This document shows positions 1-5,892 of a stretch of DNA of 7,393 nucleotides, piece after piece (the stretch's first letter is position 1; every line of letters starts with the position of its first letter). Under the pieces are notes generated by a model, which saw nothing but the letters and a program-made list of their open reading frames with translations, was not told where the DNA came from and made no database searches. The stretch covers positions 1 through 7,393 of the forward strand of contig JAIPFU010000087.1 in the NCBI GenBank assembly GCA_021736505.1, given 5' to 3'. Source of the DNA: Spirochaetia bacterium (lineage in GTDB: Bacteria; Spirochaetota; Spirochaetia; PWKH01). Both the position numbers and the translations under genes were made by a program.

Positions 1-1
1 G

Positions 2-973
2 GGCTCAGAGAAGGGGCTGGGGGGAGCAGATTCGTACAGGGGCTCAGATAGCGGTAAGGGAGAATCTGGCGGCTCGGATACATCTGGAAGTTCGGCAGAA
101 TCTGGCGGTAAAAATACATCTGGAGGCTCGGGTGAAGCTGGCGGTAAAAATTTATCTGGAGGCTCGGGTGAACCAGACCGCTTCCGGCTGAACGAAATCG
201 GGCGCGTCGTCATCACCACGACAAAACCGCTGTATTTCGACCCGTACCAGAAAAACGCCATCACCGGCTCGTTCGTGCTGATCGACCCCGTGACGCACAA
301 CACCGCCGCCGTGGGCATGATCATCGACCGGATGGAGAGCGACGATCTGCCGAGCAGGATCAGTGACGCCGACTGGGGGCGGCTGGCCGACGGGGGGAGC
401 CTTGTGGGCGCCGGGGAGCGCGTGCGGAGATGGGGCCAGCGCGGGGCCACCGTGTGGGTGACGGGGCTGCATGGATCCGGTAAGAAGCGGCTGGTATATG
501 GTTTGGAGCGGCATCTGTTCGATTTGGGAGCCGCCTGCGTCGTGCTGGACGGCGGCGCGATCCGGTCCGGCCTCTCGCGCGAACTTGACTTCTCCGCCGC
601 CGACCGCGCCGAGCACCTCCGGCGCGTGGCCCACATCTGCCGGCTCTTAAATGAGCAGGGGCTCATCGTGCTGTGCTCGTTCATCTCACCCGCCGAGGAC
701 ATCCGGCGGCAGGTGAGGGGGATCATCGGCGAAGAGGAGTTTCGGCTGGTCTACATGGACGCCGGGGTGGAGTACTGCCGGGGCGCCGCCGGCGACGATT
801 TGTATCAGCGAGCTGAAGAGGGGCGGATCGAGGACATGCCTGGTGTGGACAGCCGGTATGACGTCCCGCAGGCGCCCGCGCTTGTCATCAAGCCGGCGGA
901 GCGGCCGATCGACGAGCAGATCAGCACGGTGCTGGACTATCTGCACGTAGAGAAGATTTTTCCGGCTACGTAG
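2..973 (+). CDS. cysNC: CysNC: sulfate adenylyltransferase large subunit fused to APS-kinase-like domain (3' part)
   Basis: The reading frame is open from base 2, so the start lies upstream of the window and only the last 323 residues are seen. CysN is the GTPase subunit of ATP sulfurylase, which with CysD makes APS from sulfate and ATP in the cytoplasm; CysC would phosphorylate APS to PAPS. The visible part begins with a Gly/Ser-rich repeat, then the last CysN beta-barrel segment ([20 protein letters not shown], then TGSFVLID), a short linker ([15 protein letters not shown]), and an APS-kinase fold from about base 446. The kinase P-loop reads GLHGSGKKR rather than GLSGSGKST, DGDNVR has become DGGAIR, and DPKGLY is reduced to GDDLY, while [10 protein letters not shown] and SFISP are kept. 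The kinase is therefore probably inactive or altered. I have an impression from memory of related CysNC proteins with GSGKK, so this may be a subfamily trait rather than recent decay. The gene ends in TAG with no clear terminator. Confidence 0.9.
   Translation, partial: GSEKGLGGADSYRGSDSGKGESGGSDTSGSSAESGGKNTSGGSGEAGGKNLSGGSGEPDRFRLNEIGRVVITTTKPLYFDPYQKNAITGSFVLIDPVTHNTAAVGMIIDRMESDDLPSRISDADWGRLADGGSLVGAGERVRRWGQRGATVWVTGLHGSGKKRLVYGLERHLFDLGAACVVLDGGAIRSGLSRELDFSAADRAEHLRRVAHICRLLNEQGLIVLCSFISPAEDIRRQVRGIIGEEEFRLVYMDAGVEYCRGAAGDDLYQRAEEGRIEDMPGVDSRYDVPQAPALVIKPAERPIDEQISTVLDYLHVEKIFPAT
20..175 (+). repeat. In-frame 36-bp tandem repeat coding a Gly/Ser-rich 12-residue unit
   Basis: Three 36-bp units follow one another at 68-103, 104-139 and 140-175, encoding [24 protein letters not shown] and [12 protein letters not shown]. 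The last two match at 32 of 36 bases; the first is more diverged. A still more degenerate Gly/Ser stretch (bases 20-67) precedes them. The repeat sits immediately before the FRLNEIGRV strand of CysN, where ordinary CysN proteins have only a short loop. It is less GC-rich than the surrounding gene, which suggests expansion by slippage into a surface loop. Confidence 0.85.
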
Positions 974-1034
974 TAACCCTGGCTTTTACACATACACAAA
1001 TACACAGAAAACGGATGCTTCTAGGAGGTATTTT

Positions 1035-1043
1035 AGGGGGTGA
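1035..1043 (+). promoter_or_regulatory. Ribosome binding site of the nuclease gene
   Basis: AGGGGGTGA pairs with the 16S rRNA tail over nine bases, with one G-U wobble, and ends 3 bases before ATG 1047. A second AGGAGG at 1023-1028 is too far upstream to serve this start. No promoter or terminator is evident in the 73-bp gap after cysNC, so read-through transcription from cysNC is possible. Confidence 0.6.
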
Positions 1044-1046
1044 TTA

Positions 1047-2099
1047 ATGATTTTTATTAAAAACGAACAGGAACTTTCTTCGTTAATCAACTACTGGGAG
1101 CCTTCTGAGCAGGAATTGGAAACTCTGATAATATCAACTCAGGATGATGAACATGTACTTAATGAGCAGATATTCGGTGAGCCCTTGTTTTTTGTTGGCA
1201 ACCAGAAAGTGAATTCGGATAACAAGAGACTTGATATTATCGCGATTGACAAAAATGCTCAGGGTGTGATTATTGAACTAAAAAAAGAAAAAGGGAAAAT
1301 TGGTGTTGATACACAAGCATTAATTTATCTTAGCAATGCTGCACAATATACAGGGCTTGATTTTATAAAAAAATTCAAATTGAAGGACTATGAAGACATA
1401 TTGGAAAATTTCTTTTATGATGGAATACATGTAGAAGATTTAAATAAGCGTAGCAGAATAATTCTTATGGCCCGTTTTTTTGACCAGTCACTCTATTCAA
1501 TGGGACAATGGCTCAGCAGCCAGGGCGTTTCCTTCAAATGCATCAGTTATGAACCGATTCATATTCAAGGAAAAGAGTTCATAAATTTTTCGGTTACCAA
1601 TGATCAGTCTTCAGATGCAGACAATTACAAATTGGATATTCATAATCGGCCTAACAGAGAGACTTTCTATTTCTGGCACAATCTCGGTTCATCTGATTCT
1701 TCCTGGCTGGAATATCTTCATAGAAAAGAAAAAATATCTGCAAGTTTTTCAAACCAGGAAGGTGATAGAGGCGAAGAGGTCCTTCGTAATTATATTGCAG
1801 ATGATCATGTTTTTGCATATGTTTCAGGCATAGGTTGTATTGGATACGGGAAAATCAAAAAAAGTGATAAATATAAATTAATTGAGCAAGGGTCTGCTGA
1901 GGATGTCTTTCCAGAACCAAGTCACCACCGTCACAGACTGGGTATTAATTGGATTGTTTTTCTCCCCAAATCCAAAGCCATTGATGCAAATCATCCAAAA
2001 CATGATTTTGGTATTGCTCATCCGATACAGACTTCATCAAGGATAAAGAGCGGTGATGTTAACGGTTTAATTAACGAACTTAAGAGGCGTTCAAATTAG
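1047..2099 (+). CDS. PD-(D/E)XK nuclease (NucS/DUF91-like) with C-terminal EVE/PUA-like domain
   Basis: The 350-residue protein begins with a PD-(D/E)XK nuclease fold. D63 (in RLDIIAID) and E77-x-K79 (in IIELKK) form the catalytic signature, E40 is a candidate helix acidic residue, and Q90 to Y94 (QALIY) fits the following helix, as in NucS/DUF91 nucleases. Residues 135-185 (RIILMARFF, then SSQGVSFKCISYEP) continue the usual alpha/beta part. Residues 235-345 look like an EVE/PUA fold: VFAYVSGIGCIGYGKI gives the glycine-rich strands, RLGINWIVFLP the central strand, and HPIQTSSRI the late strand. EVE/PUA-type domains fused to nucleases often read modified bases, so a role in restricting modified or foreign DNA is plausible; that is inference. 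The gene is much more AT-rich than cysNC, which suggests transfer. It precedes a HEPN gene by 29 bp, probably in one operon. The nuclease call is firm; the C-terminal call is less so. Confidence 0.75.
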   Translation: MIFIKNEQELSSLINYWEPSEQELETLIISTQDDEHVLNEQIFGEPLFFVGNQKVNSDNKRLDIIAIDKNAQGVIIELKKEKGKIGVDTQALIYLSNAAQYTGLDFIKKFKLKDYEDILENFFYDGIHVEDLNKRSRIILMARFFDQSLYSMGQWLSSQGVSFKCISYEPIHIQGKEFINFSVTNDQSSDADNYKLDIHNRPNRETFYFWHNLGSSDSSWLEYLHRKEKISASFSNQEGDRGEEVLRNYIADDHVFAYVSGIGCIGYGKIKKSDKYKLIEQGSAEDVFPEPSHHRHRLGINWIVFLPKSKAIDANHPKHDFGIAHPIQTSSRIKSGDVNGLINELKRRSN

Positions 2100-2128
2100 G
2101 TAAATTATTGAGATATCTGTAAGATAAA

Positions 2129-2782
2129 ATGGAAAGAAATGAAAATAATAAAGCTTTAGTTAAACTTTTTATAGATAAAGTCATGTATCTCAAAATCTTG
2201 TACTATATGCAGGAAGAGCTGTTTGAAAATAATAACACATATGTTTTTGAGCAAACAGCTCCGATTTTTTTCAACGACTTAAATTCACTTCTCATAAACA
2301 ATATAATTCTTGAAATTGCAAAAATAACTGACCCGGGAGTAGATAAGACGAGTAAATCTAACAATAGCAATTTAACTTTTGAATATTTGATAGATACCAT
2401 TGATTGGGATAGTGAAACGGAAAAGGAATTAACTGATTTAAACAAACAATTCAAAGCATTCAGGCAATACATAAAAAAGGCTCGGAATAAAGTAATTGCA
2501 CATAATGATAAAAACATCTACCTATCTAATGTTACATTAGGTGCTTTCCCAGAGGGTAGTGAGAAAGAATTCTTTGAGAAAATGGAAGTATTTTGTGATA
2601 TTTGCTATAGAAATATATTTAAAGAGCCTTTAGGTGAAATGTATCCAGGACAAAATGGTGATGTCATTGATCTTAAGAAATCATTGAAAAAAGCAATAGC
2701 TTTTGACAAATATATTGGAACAGCCAGCTTGGAAGAAGCCGGAGAAATTGAAGAAATTTTTCTGAAGCTAGATGACGCTTGA
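2129..2782 (+). CDS. HEPN-domain protein, AbiU2-like, putative RNase
   Basis: This 217-residue helical protein carries RNKVIAHND at residues 119-127, matching the HEPN RNase motif R-(polar)-x4-H with R119, N120 and H125. The upstream helix with LEIAKITDP (61-69) and the order of helices resemble the HEPN/AbiU2 family, whose members are linked to abortive infection and toxin-type RNA cleavage. Upstream, an in-frame TAA at 2120-2122 limits the start to ATG 2129. The Shine-Dalgarno is weak, so translation may depend partly on the preceding nuclease gene. Its base composition is AT-rich like its partner. No small antitoxin (for example a MNT nucleotidyltransferase) is adjacent, so the nuclease gene is the only obvious functional partner. 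RNase activity is inferred from the motif; the exact family is less certain than the fold. Confidence 0.65.
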   Translation: MERNENNKALVKLFIDKVMYLKILYYMQEELFENNNTYVFEQTAPIFFNDLNSLLINNIILEIAKITDPGVDKTSKSNNSNLTFEYLIDTIDWDSETEKELTDLNKQFKAFRQYIKKARNKVIAHNDKNIYLSNVTLGAFPEGSEKEFFEKMEVFCDICYRNIFKEPLGEMYPGQNGDVIDLKKSLKKAIAFDKYIGTASLEEAGEIEEIFLKLDDA

Positions 2783-3039
2783 TGTGAAAATTAACCTGTT
2801 CCCATATAAACAAATACATTCCGTCAGGTGTCTGGGTTTTATTGAATGGTAAACAGCAATCTGTTGGAATTTTTAGATGTTATTGATTTTCTCCGAACCG
2901 CTAATATATTTTTAAAAAAAAGTGTAGTGATTTTTGGGTGTAGCATACCGTTTTTACTGATGCATGTCGACACAAAGTGGAAATTCCGGGAAATGTATAG
3001 TTTCACGACTTAGGGTTATTTAGATATTTATGAGGAATC
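2783..3039. other. AT-rich spacer upstream of the Rrf2 gene
   Basis: This 257-bp gap has no recognisable gene. A 55-codon ORF at 2846-3013 contains a hydrophobic stretch (SVVIFGCSIPFLLMHV) but has no Shine-Dalgarno and resembles nothing I know. The right end should hold the Rrf2 promoter. No hairpin terminator for the HEPN gene was found. Confidence 0.5.
2984..3001 (+). promoter_or_regulatory. Possible -10 box and operator of the Rrf2 gene
   Basis: A TATAGT at 2996-3001 lies 39 bp before the start codon. Immediately upstream is the short palindrome TTCC-G-GGAA (2984-2992), where a self-repressing Rrf2 dimer could bind in the promoter spacer. No matching -35 is visible at normal spacing, and CymR-type operators are longer than this, so the assignment is weak. 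Confidence 0.25.
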
Positions 3040-3495
3040 ATGAAACTATCAGCAAAAGGTGAATATGCCTGCTTGGCGCTTATTTATCTCACTGAACAAT
3101 ATACCGACGGGGCTCTGGATTCCGAAAGCAGCAAAGGTGAAAAGGCGAGAAGCAGGAATAATGAAGTTGTGCGAATATCAGACATCGCTGAAGCGAAGCA
3201 CATTCCCGCAAAATATCTGGAGCAGATCCTGATGAGCCTGAAACGTGCCGGCTATGTCAGGAGCAGGCGAGGTCCTTCGGGCGGGTATCAGCTTGCAAAA
3301 CCCCCGGAATCGATCACCCTTGCGGAAATCATCAGGCTGATGGACGGTTCCCTGGCTCCCACAGCATCAGTCAGTACCCATTTCTATGAAAAAACCCCGA
3401 TTTCGGGCGAACAGAAGCTGCTAAATGTATGCAGAAACATCCGCGATTACATCAGCAACACGCTGGAACAGACGACATTCGCAGATCTGATCTGA
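3040..3495 (+). CDS. Rrf2-family transcriptional regulator (CymR/CysR-like)
   Basis: The 151-residue protein opens with MKLSAKGEYACLALIYL, the usual Rrf2 first helix. A winged helix-turn-helix follows: recognition helix at about residues 56-71 (PAKYLEQILMSLKRAG) and wing at 74-83 (RSRRGPSGGY). The C-terminal dimerisation helix ends in TTFADLI, as in the CymR/CysR branch that senses sulfur or cysteine status. The three clustered cysteines of IscR/NsrR-type Fe-S proteins are missing; only C11 and C131 occur, so an Fe-S cofactor is unlikely. A charged insert at about residues 24-42 (with SESSKGEKARSRN) lengthens the loop between the first helix and the HTH and is unusual. A GAGG Shine-Dalgarno lies 4 bases before ATG 3040. 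Proximity to cysNC supports sulfur regulation, though two unrelated genes now separate them. Confidence 0.85.
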   Translation: MKLSAKGEYACLALIYLTEQYTDGALDSESSKGEKARSRNNEVVRISDIAEAKHIPAKYLEQILMSLKRAGYVRSRRGPSGGYQLAKPPESITLAEIIRLMDGSLAPTASVSTHFYEKTPISGEQKLLNVCRNIRDYISNTLEQTTFADLI

Positions 3496-3501
3496 TTTTT
3501 T
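3482..3501 (+). terminator. Weak intrinsic terminator of the Rrf2 gene
   Basis: CAGAT-CTG-ATCTG forms a 5-bp stem with a 3-base loop that overlaps the stop codon, followed after one A by six T. A second T-run follows at about 3511. The stem is short and AT-containing, so termination is likely to be partial. Confidence 0.4.
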
Positions 3502-3594
3502 GGGTTCAGTTTTTTTGTGTACAAACCCTACTAAATCGATAGAATAAATATTGTAAAATAAGATAAAAAATGAACTATCTGTCAAACTGTCTCA

Positions 3595-3669
3595 CGCGTC
3601 GGACGGCACTTCGAAGCCACCCTCGTCTGGATGGACGAAGCCGTGATGGACCCCGCGACCCAGTTCATG
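3595..3669 (+). pseudogene. Fragment of cysN
   Basis: In frame, bases 3595-3669 encode RVGRHFEATLVWMDEAVMDP and then ATQFM. This matches the start of a CysN domain, where FEATLVWMDE..MDP is characteristic and is normally followed by LLKHTT. Both ends break abruptly into AT-rich, unrelated sequence. In an intact CysN this piece lies some tens of residues before the LNEIGRV strand seen at the start of the window, so it could be a duplicated scrap of the neighbouring cysNC or the remnant of a second copy. It is too short to function. Confidence 0.65.
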
Positions 3670-3882
3670 CAATTTGAAAATATATTTTCTGCCAAATTAT
3701 TACTTAAAGTAAAATATAATATTTATCTTAATGCTCAACCTTGACAGGATATATAGTCGGTTATACCATTTATTTACTAGTTATAATGTGCATTCGTTTG
3801 TTTTATATACACTAAAGCACAATGTATAATCTATAAGAAACTTCAATTTTTTTTACAACTCGTCAGGCAAGTCGGAATATGG

Positions 3883-4035
3883 GTGCCAGTCACCGCACCC
3901 ACATAACCCTCGCAATTCCAGAAACGAGTTGTTGTAATTAATTGCAAGGTAGATACTTGTGAATCCTTCAACTTGAGTAGGGTTCAGAGTGGTGCCTGGC
4001 ACTTGAAACACATAACCCACACAACTGCATAGCAG
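3883..4035 (+). repeat. 120-bp MITE/REP-like repeat, copy 1, with conserved right flank
   Basis: The element runs from GTGCCAGTCAC (3883-3893) to GTGCCTGGCAC (3992-4002), so its ends are inverted repeats that are themselves near-palindromes. A second inner pair, AACCCT near the left end and AGGGTT near the right, extends the terminal symmetry to roughly 30 bp. It aligns without gaps to copy 2 at 92 of 120 positions by hand count, and similarity continues 33 bp to the right (25 of 33). The unit GTGCC(A/T)G(G/T)CAC-N7-ACATAACCC occurs twice at 109-bp spacing, beginning at 3883 and 3992. No transposase is present, so it would be non-autonomous. Confidence 0.75.
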
Positions 4036-4262
4036 TATCACCAACGAGCAGGTCCTGCAGGCAGTGGATATGGCAGTAACCATGCAAAAAAACGGCCACC
4101 AGGGAGGAGCCATCCCGACTGCACCCATGAGAACATGAGCACCAAGGTTTTCAGAATCCTCCAGAGCTGTACGGCCATAGTAAATCGCATGGTCTGGCGG
4201 AAAGAGTAGGGGATATCGGAACAAGTTTGCGCTGGCGTATCTATCAGCCTGAATAACAAGAG
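4036..4262. other. Possible decayed coding remnant or RNA leader
   Basis: This block is more GC-rich than its surroundings. On the + strand it gives protein-like stretches in different frames, such as TNEQVLQAVDMAVTMQKNGH near 4040-4100 and TKVFRILQSCTAIVNRMVWR near 4140-4200, interrupted by stops. I do not recognise a family. It may be a frameshifted relic, or an untranslated RNA ending at the terminator just downstream. Confidence 0.25.
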
Positions 4263-4284
4263 CGCCTTGAAAAAGGCGTTTTTT
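4263..4284 (+). terminator. Strong Rho-independent terminator with no intact gene upstream
   Basis: CGCCTT-GAAA-AAGGCG is a perfect 6-bp stem closed by a GAAA tetraloop and followed directly by six T. It works only on the + strand, since the opposite strand has no T-run. The nearest intact + strand gene upstream ends at 3495, so it probably served a lost gene or an unidentified RNA. Confidence 0.75.
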
Positions 4285-4493
4285 CTTGGGGGTGAGTATG
4301 CGTGCGCAAGCAATAGAATGAATTGGTTATTTGCCATTCCCATCTCCCTGCTGAATAGCATAAGGTAATGCTACTGGGATCATGAGATTATCTTTTCTAG
4401 ATTAAAGTAAAGTGAAGGTGAACCAATTTTTTCACAGTTGACAATTTGTAAATTATTTATTTTGTGTAAAACTAACAATATGGCAGAATGTAT

Positions 4494-4522
4494 TTGACAT
4501 TAGAGACGTTTAGTAGTATATG
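4494..4522 (+). promoter_or_regulatory. Sigma-70-type promoter of the ATPase/RloB operon
   Basis: A perfect -35 TTGACA (4494-4499) is followed after 17 bp by TATATG (4517-4522), which matches four of six -10 positions. TAATAT at 4525-4530 is an alternative -10. Transcription would start near 4530, giving a leader of about 40 bases. Another TTGACA at 4438-4443 has no convincing -10 and overlaps a small palindrome (ACAA-T-TTGT, 4441-4449). Confidence 0.55.
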
Positions 4523-4554
4523 TTTAATATGATTTTGCAATATAATTGCAAAAC

Positions 4555-4560
4555 GGAGGT
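4555..4560 (+). promoter_or_regulatory. Shine-Dalgarno that fixes the ATPase start at ATG 4567
   Basis: GGAGGT lies 6 bases before ATG 4567. The longer reading starting at TTG 4546 would put this site inside the coding sequence and has no ribosome binding site of its own, so the ATG is preferred. Confidence 0.8.
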
Positions 4561-4566
4561 ATTGCC

Positions 4567-5892
4567 ATGTTGTTGGAATTCAAGATAAAGAACTATAAAT
4601 CCTTCAAGGATGAATGTGTGTTCTCCATGAAAGTTGCCCCAAAACAGAAAGGGCTGGACTTCAGTATTTTCTCTGAGAAGATTGGGAGGAATGTTCATAA
4701 AGCTTTAAGCTCGGCAGTCATCTATGGACCCAATGCCTCGGGCAAGACCAATATCATCGGGGCGATGGAGACATTCAAGCAGATCGTGCTTCGCGGTAAT
4801 ATTCGAAATATTGAGGGCAGGGAATCTCCCAATGCTGCATCCAACGCACTTGAACTGATTCCGAACAATACACTTGATACTGCCGAACCGGTGGATTTTT
4901 CCATTACATTCATTGATCATGGACTCCTTTTCAATTATGCAATCTCCCTTGATCTTGGGCGATTTCTGGAGCGGGATTATGAGCGGAAGGTGCTCAAGGA
5001 GTCTCTTCGTGTCAATGATGCCATCCTCTTTTCCCGTGGTGATGCAACGCTTCAGGTCGGGGACATGGGGGTTGTGGAAACCTACTTGGTTCCTGCGTAT
5101 GAGCAGAACGCGAAGGGAGCGGCGGCCTTAGCCCAAGGCAGCCTTCAAAACGAGGAGCTGTTTCTTGCCAACGGATTCAAAACCATGTTCAGCGCAAAAC
5201 TGGCCTCGATGATTGCTCAATGGATGGACAAAAGCTTCATTGTCATCTATCGGTCGGATTCAATGCAGTTGGTCCGCAAGTTCTCCGATTCGAAGAAACA
5301 GTCAGTCTTTGTCGAAAAAACGTTGAATGAGGCAGCAGCTTTGTTTGGAGTCAATTCAAATGCCTTGGGGTATGTACTGGATGGAGAACATGAAGAAGCG
5401 CAGCTTTGCTCCTTATTCAAAGGGGACGTTGAGTCTACCGCCATTCCGGTGGAACTGTTCGAATCGTATGGAACGATTCGATTCATCAATCTGTTCCCTC
5501 TCATCCTGCAAACCTTGCGTCACGGTGGGATATTGATTGTTGATGAGTTCGACGCATCAATGCATCCAATGGCATTGATGAATATCATCACAGTGTTCCA
5601 CAATGATGAACTCAACACCCATAAAGCCCAGTTGGTGTTCAATACCCACAATCCGATCTTCCTGAATTCGAATCTGTTCAGAAGGGACGAGATCAAATTC
5701 GTAGATCGTGATGATGATATGCATTGCAGCACGCACTATTCCTTATCTGATTTCGGCACTGCGGGAGTGAAGGGTGTTCGCTTAACCGAGGATTACATGA
5801 AGAATTATTTCGTTGACCGCTATGGGGCAATTAAGAGCATTGATCTCGCGCCGGTCATACGGGACCTTCTGGACAAAAACAGGGAGGAGTAG
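4567..5892 (+). CDS. AAA15/RloA-like ATPase, likely defence ATPase
   Basis: The 441-residue protein is a complete SMC/ABC-like ATPase of the AAA15/AAA_21 group. It starts MLLEFKIKNYKSFKDE, the typical first strand. Walker A is GPNASGKT at 54-61. The signature-like ESYGTIRFINLFPLI spans 299-313, Walker B ILIVDEFD spans 322-329 with E327 as the likely catalytic base, then HP at 333-334, and the switch histidine H361 is in FNTHNP. There is no fused TOPRIM domain, unlike class 1 OLD nucleases; that activity appears to be supplied by the next gene, whose ATG follows this stop codon directly. ATPase plus TOPRIM pairs are found in phage-defence systems such as AbiL and PARIS, where the ATPase assembles a complex or senses a trigger and releases the nuclease. 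Defence is inferred from the pairing. The length is normal and all motifs are intact. Confidence 0.85.
   Translation: MLLEFKIKNYKSFKDECVFSMKVAPKQKGLDFSIFSEKIGRNVHKALSSAVIYGPNASGKTNIIGAMETFKQIVLRGNIRNIEGRESPNAASNALELIPNNTLDTAEPVDFSITFIDHGLLFNYAISLDLGRFLERDYERKVLKESLRVNDAILFSRGDATLQVGDMGVVETYLVPAYEQNAKGAAALAQGSLQNEELFLANGFKTMFSAKLASMIAQWMDKSFIVIYRSDSMQLVRKFSDSKKQSVFVEKTLNEAAALFGVNSNALGYVLDGEHEEAQLCSLFKGDVESTAIPVELFESYGTIRFINLFPLILQTLRHGGILIVDEFDASMHPMALMNIITVFHNDELNTHKAQLVFNTHNPIFLNSNLFRRDEIKFVDRDDDMHCSTHYSLSDFGTAGVKGVRLTEDYMKNYFVDRYGAIKSIDLAPVIRDLLDKNREE
5883..5887 (+). promoter_or_regulatory. Shine-Dalgarno of the RloB gene inside the ATPase gene's 3' end
   Basis: GGAGG lies 6 bases before ATG 5893, within the last codons of the ATPase gene, and the ATPase TAG abuts the ATG. 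This arrangement favours translational coupling and linked expression of the two proteins. Confidence 0.75.

Larger units (their letters stand above)
3496..4545. other. Gene-poor region of about 1 kb with relics and repeats
   Basis: No intact gene is supported here. From left to right it holds an AT-rich stretch, a GC-rich cysN relic (3595-3669), more AT-rich sequence, the first 120-bp repeat copy (3883-4002), a moderately GC-rich block ending in a strong terminator (4036-4284), and an AT-rich promoter region for the ATPase operon. Reverse-strand ORFs at 3853-4361 cross the repeat and the terminator and look spurious. The sharp swings in composition indicate repeated insertion and deletion. 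Confidence 0.6.

Noticed and set aside
152..946. Reverse-strand ORFs opposite cysNC
   Set aside because: They are the usual open antisense frames of a GC-rich gene; the + strand frame is clearly CysNC.
985..1015. Third copy of the TACACA/ATACGG direct repeat next to cysNC
   Set aside because: TACACAAATACACAG followed by ACGGAT resembles the repeats at 6949 and 7173, but needs gaps and may reflect AT-rich composition.
2846..3013. A 55-codon + strand ORF with a hydrophobic segment
   Set aside because: It has no Shine-Dalgarno, occupies the promoter region of the Rrf2 gene, and resembles no known family.
3883..4035. CRISPR array interpretation of the repeated GTGCC(A/T)GG(C)AC motifs
   Set aside because: Only two units occur per locus, 109 bp apart, and the intervening sequence is itself conserved between the loci, so it is not spacer-like.
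3853..4361. Two overlapping reverse-strand ORFs of 107 and 123 codons
   Set aside because: They overlap each other in different frames, run through the 120-bp repeat or the terminator, and have no family resemblance or clear ribosome binding site.
4546..4566. TTG start extending the ATPase by seven residues
   Set aside because: The Shine-Dalgarno GGAGGT at 4555-4560 would lie inside the coding sequence, and the family motif begins at ATG 4567.
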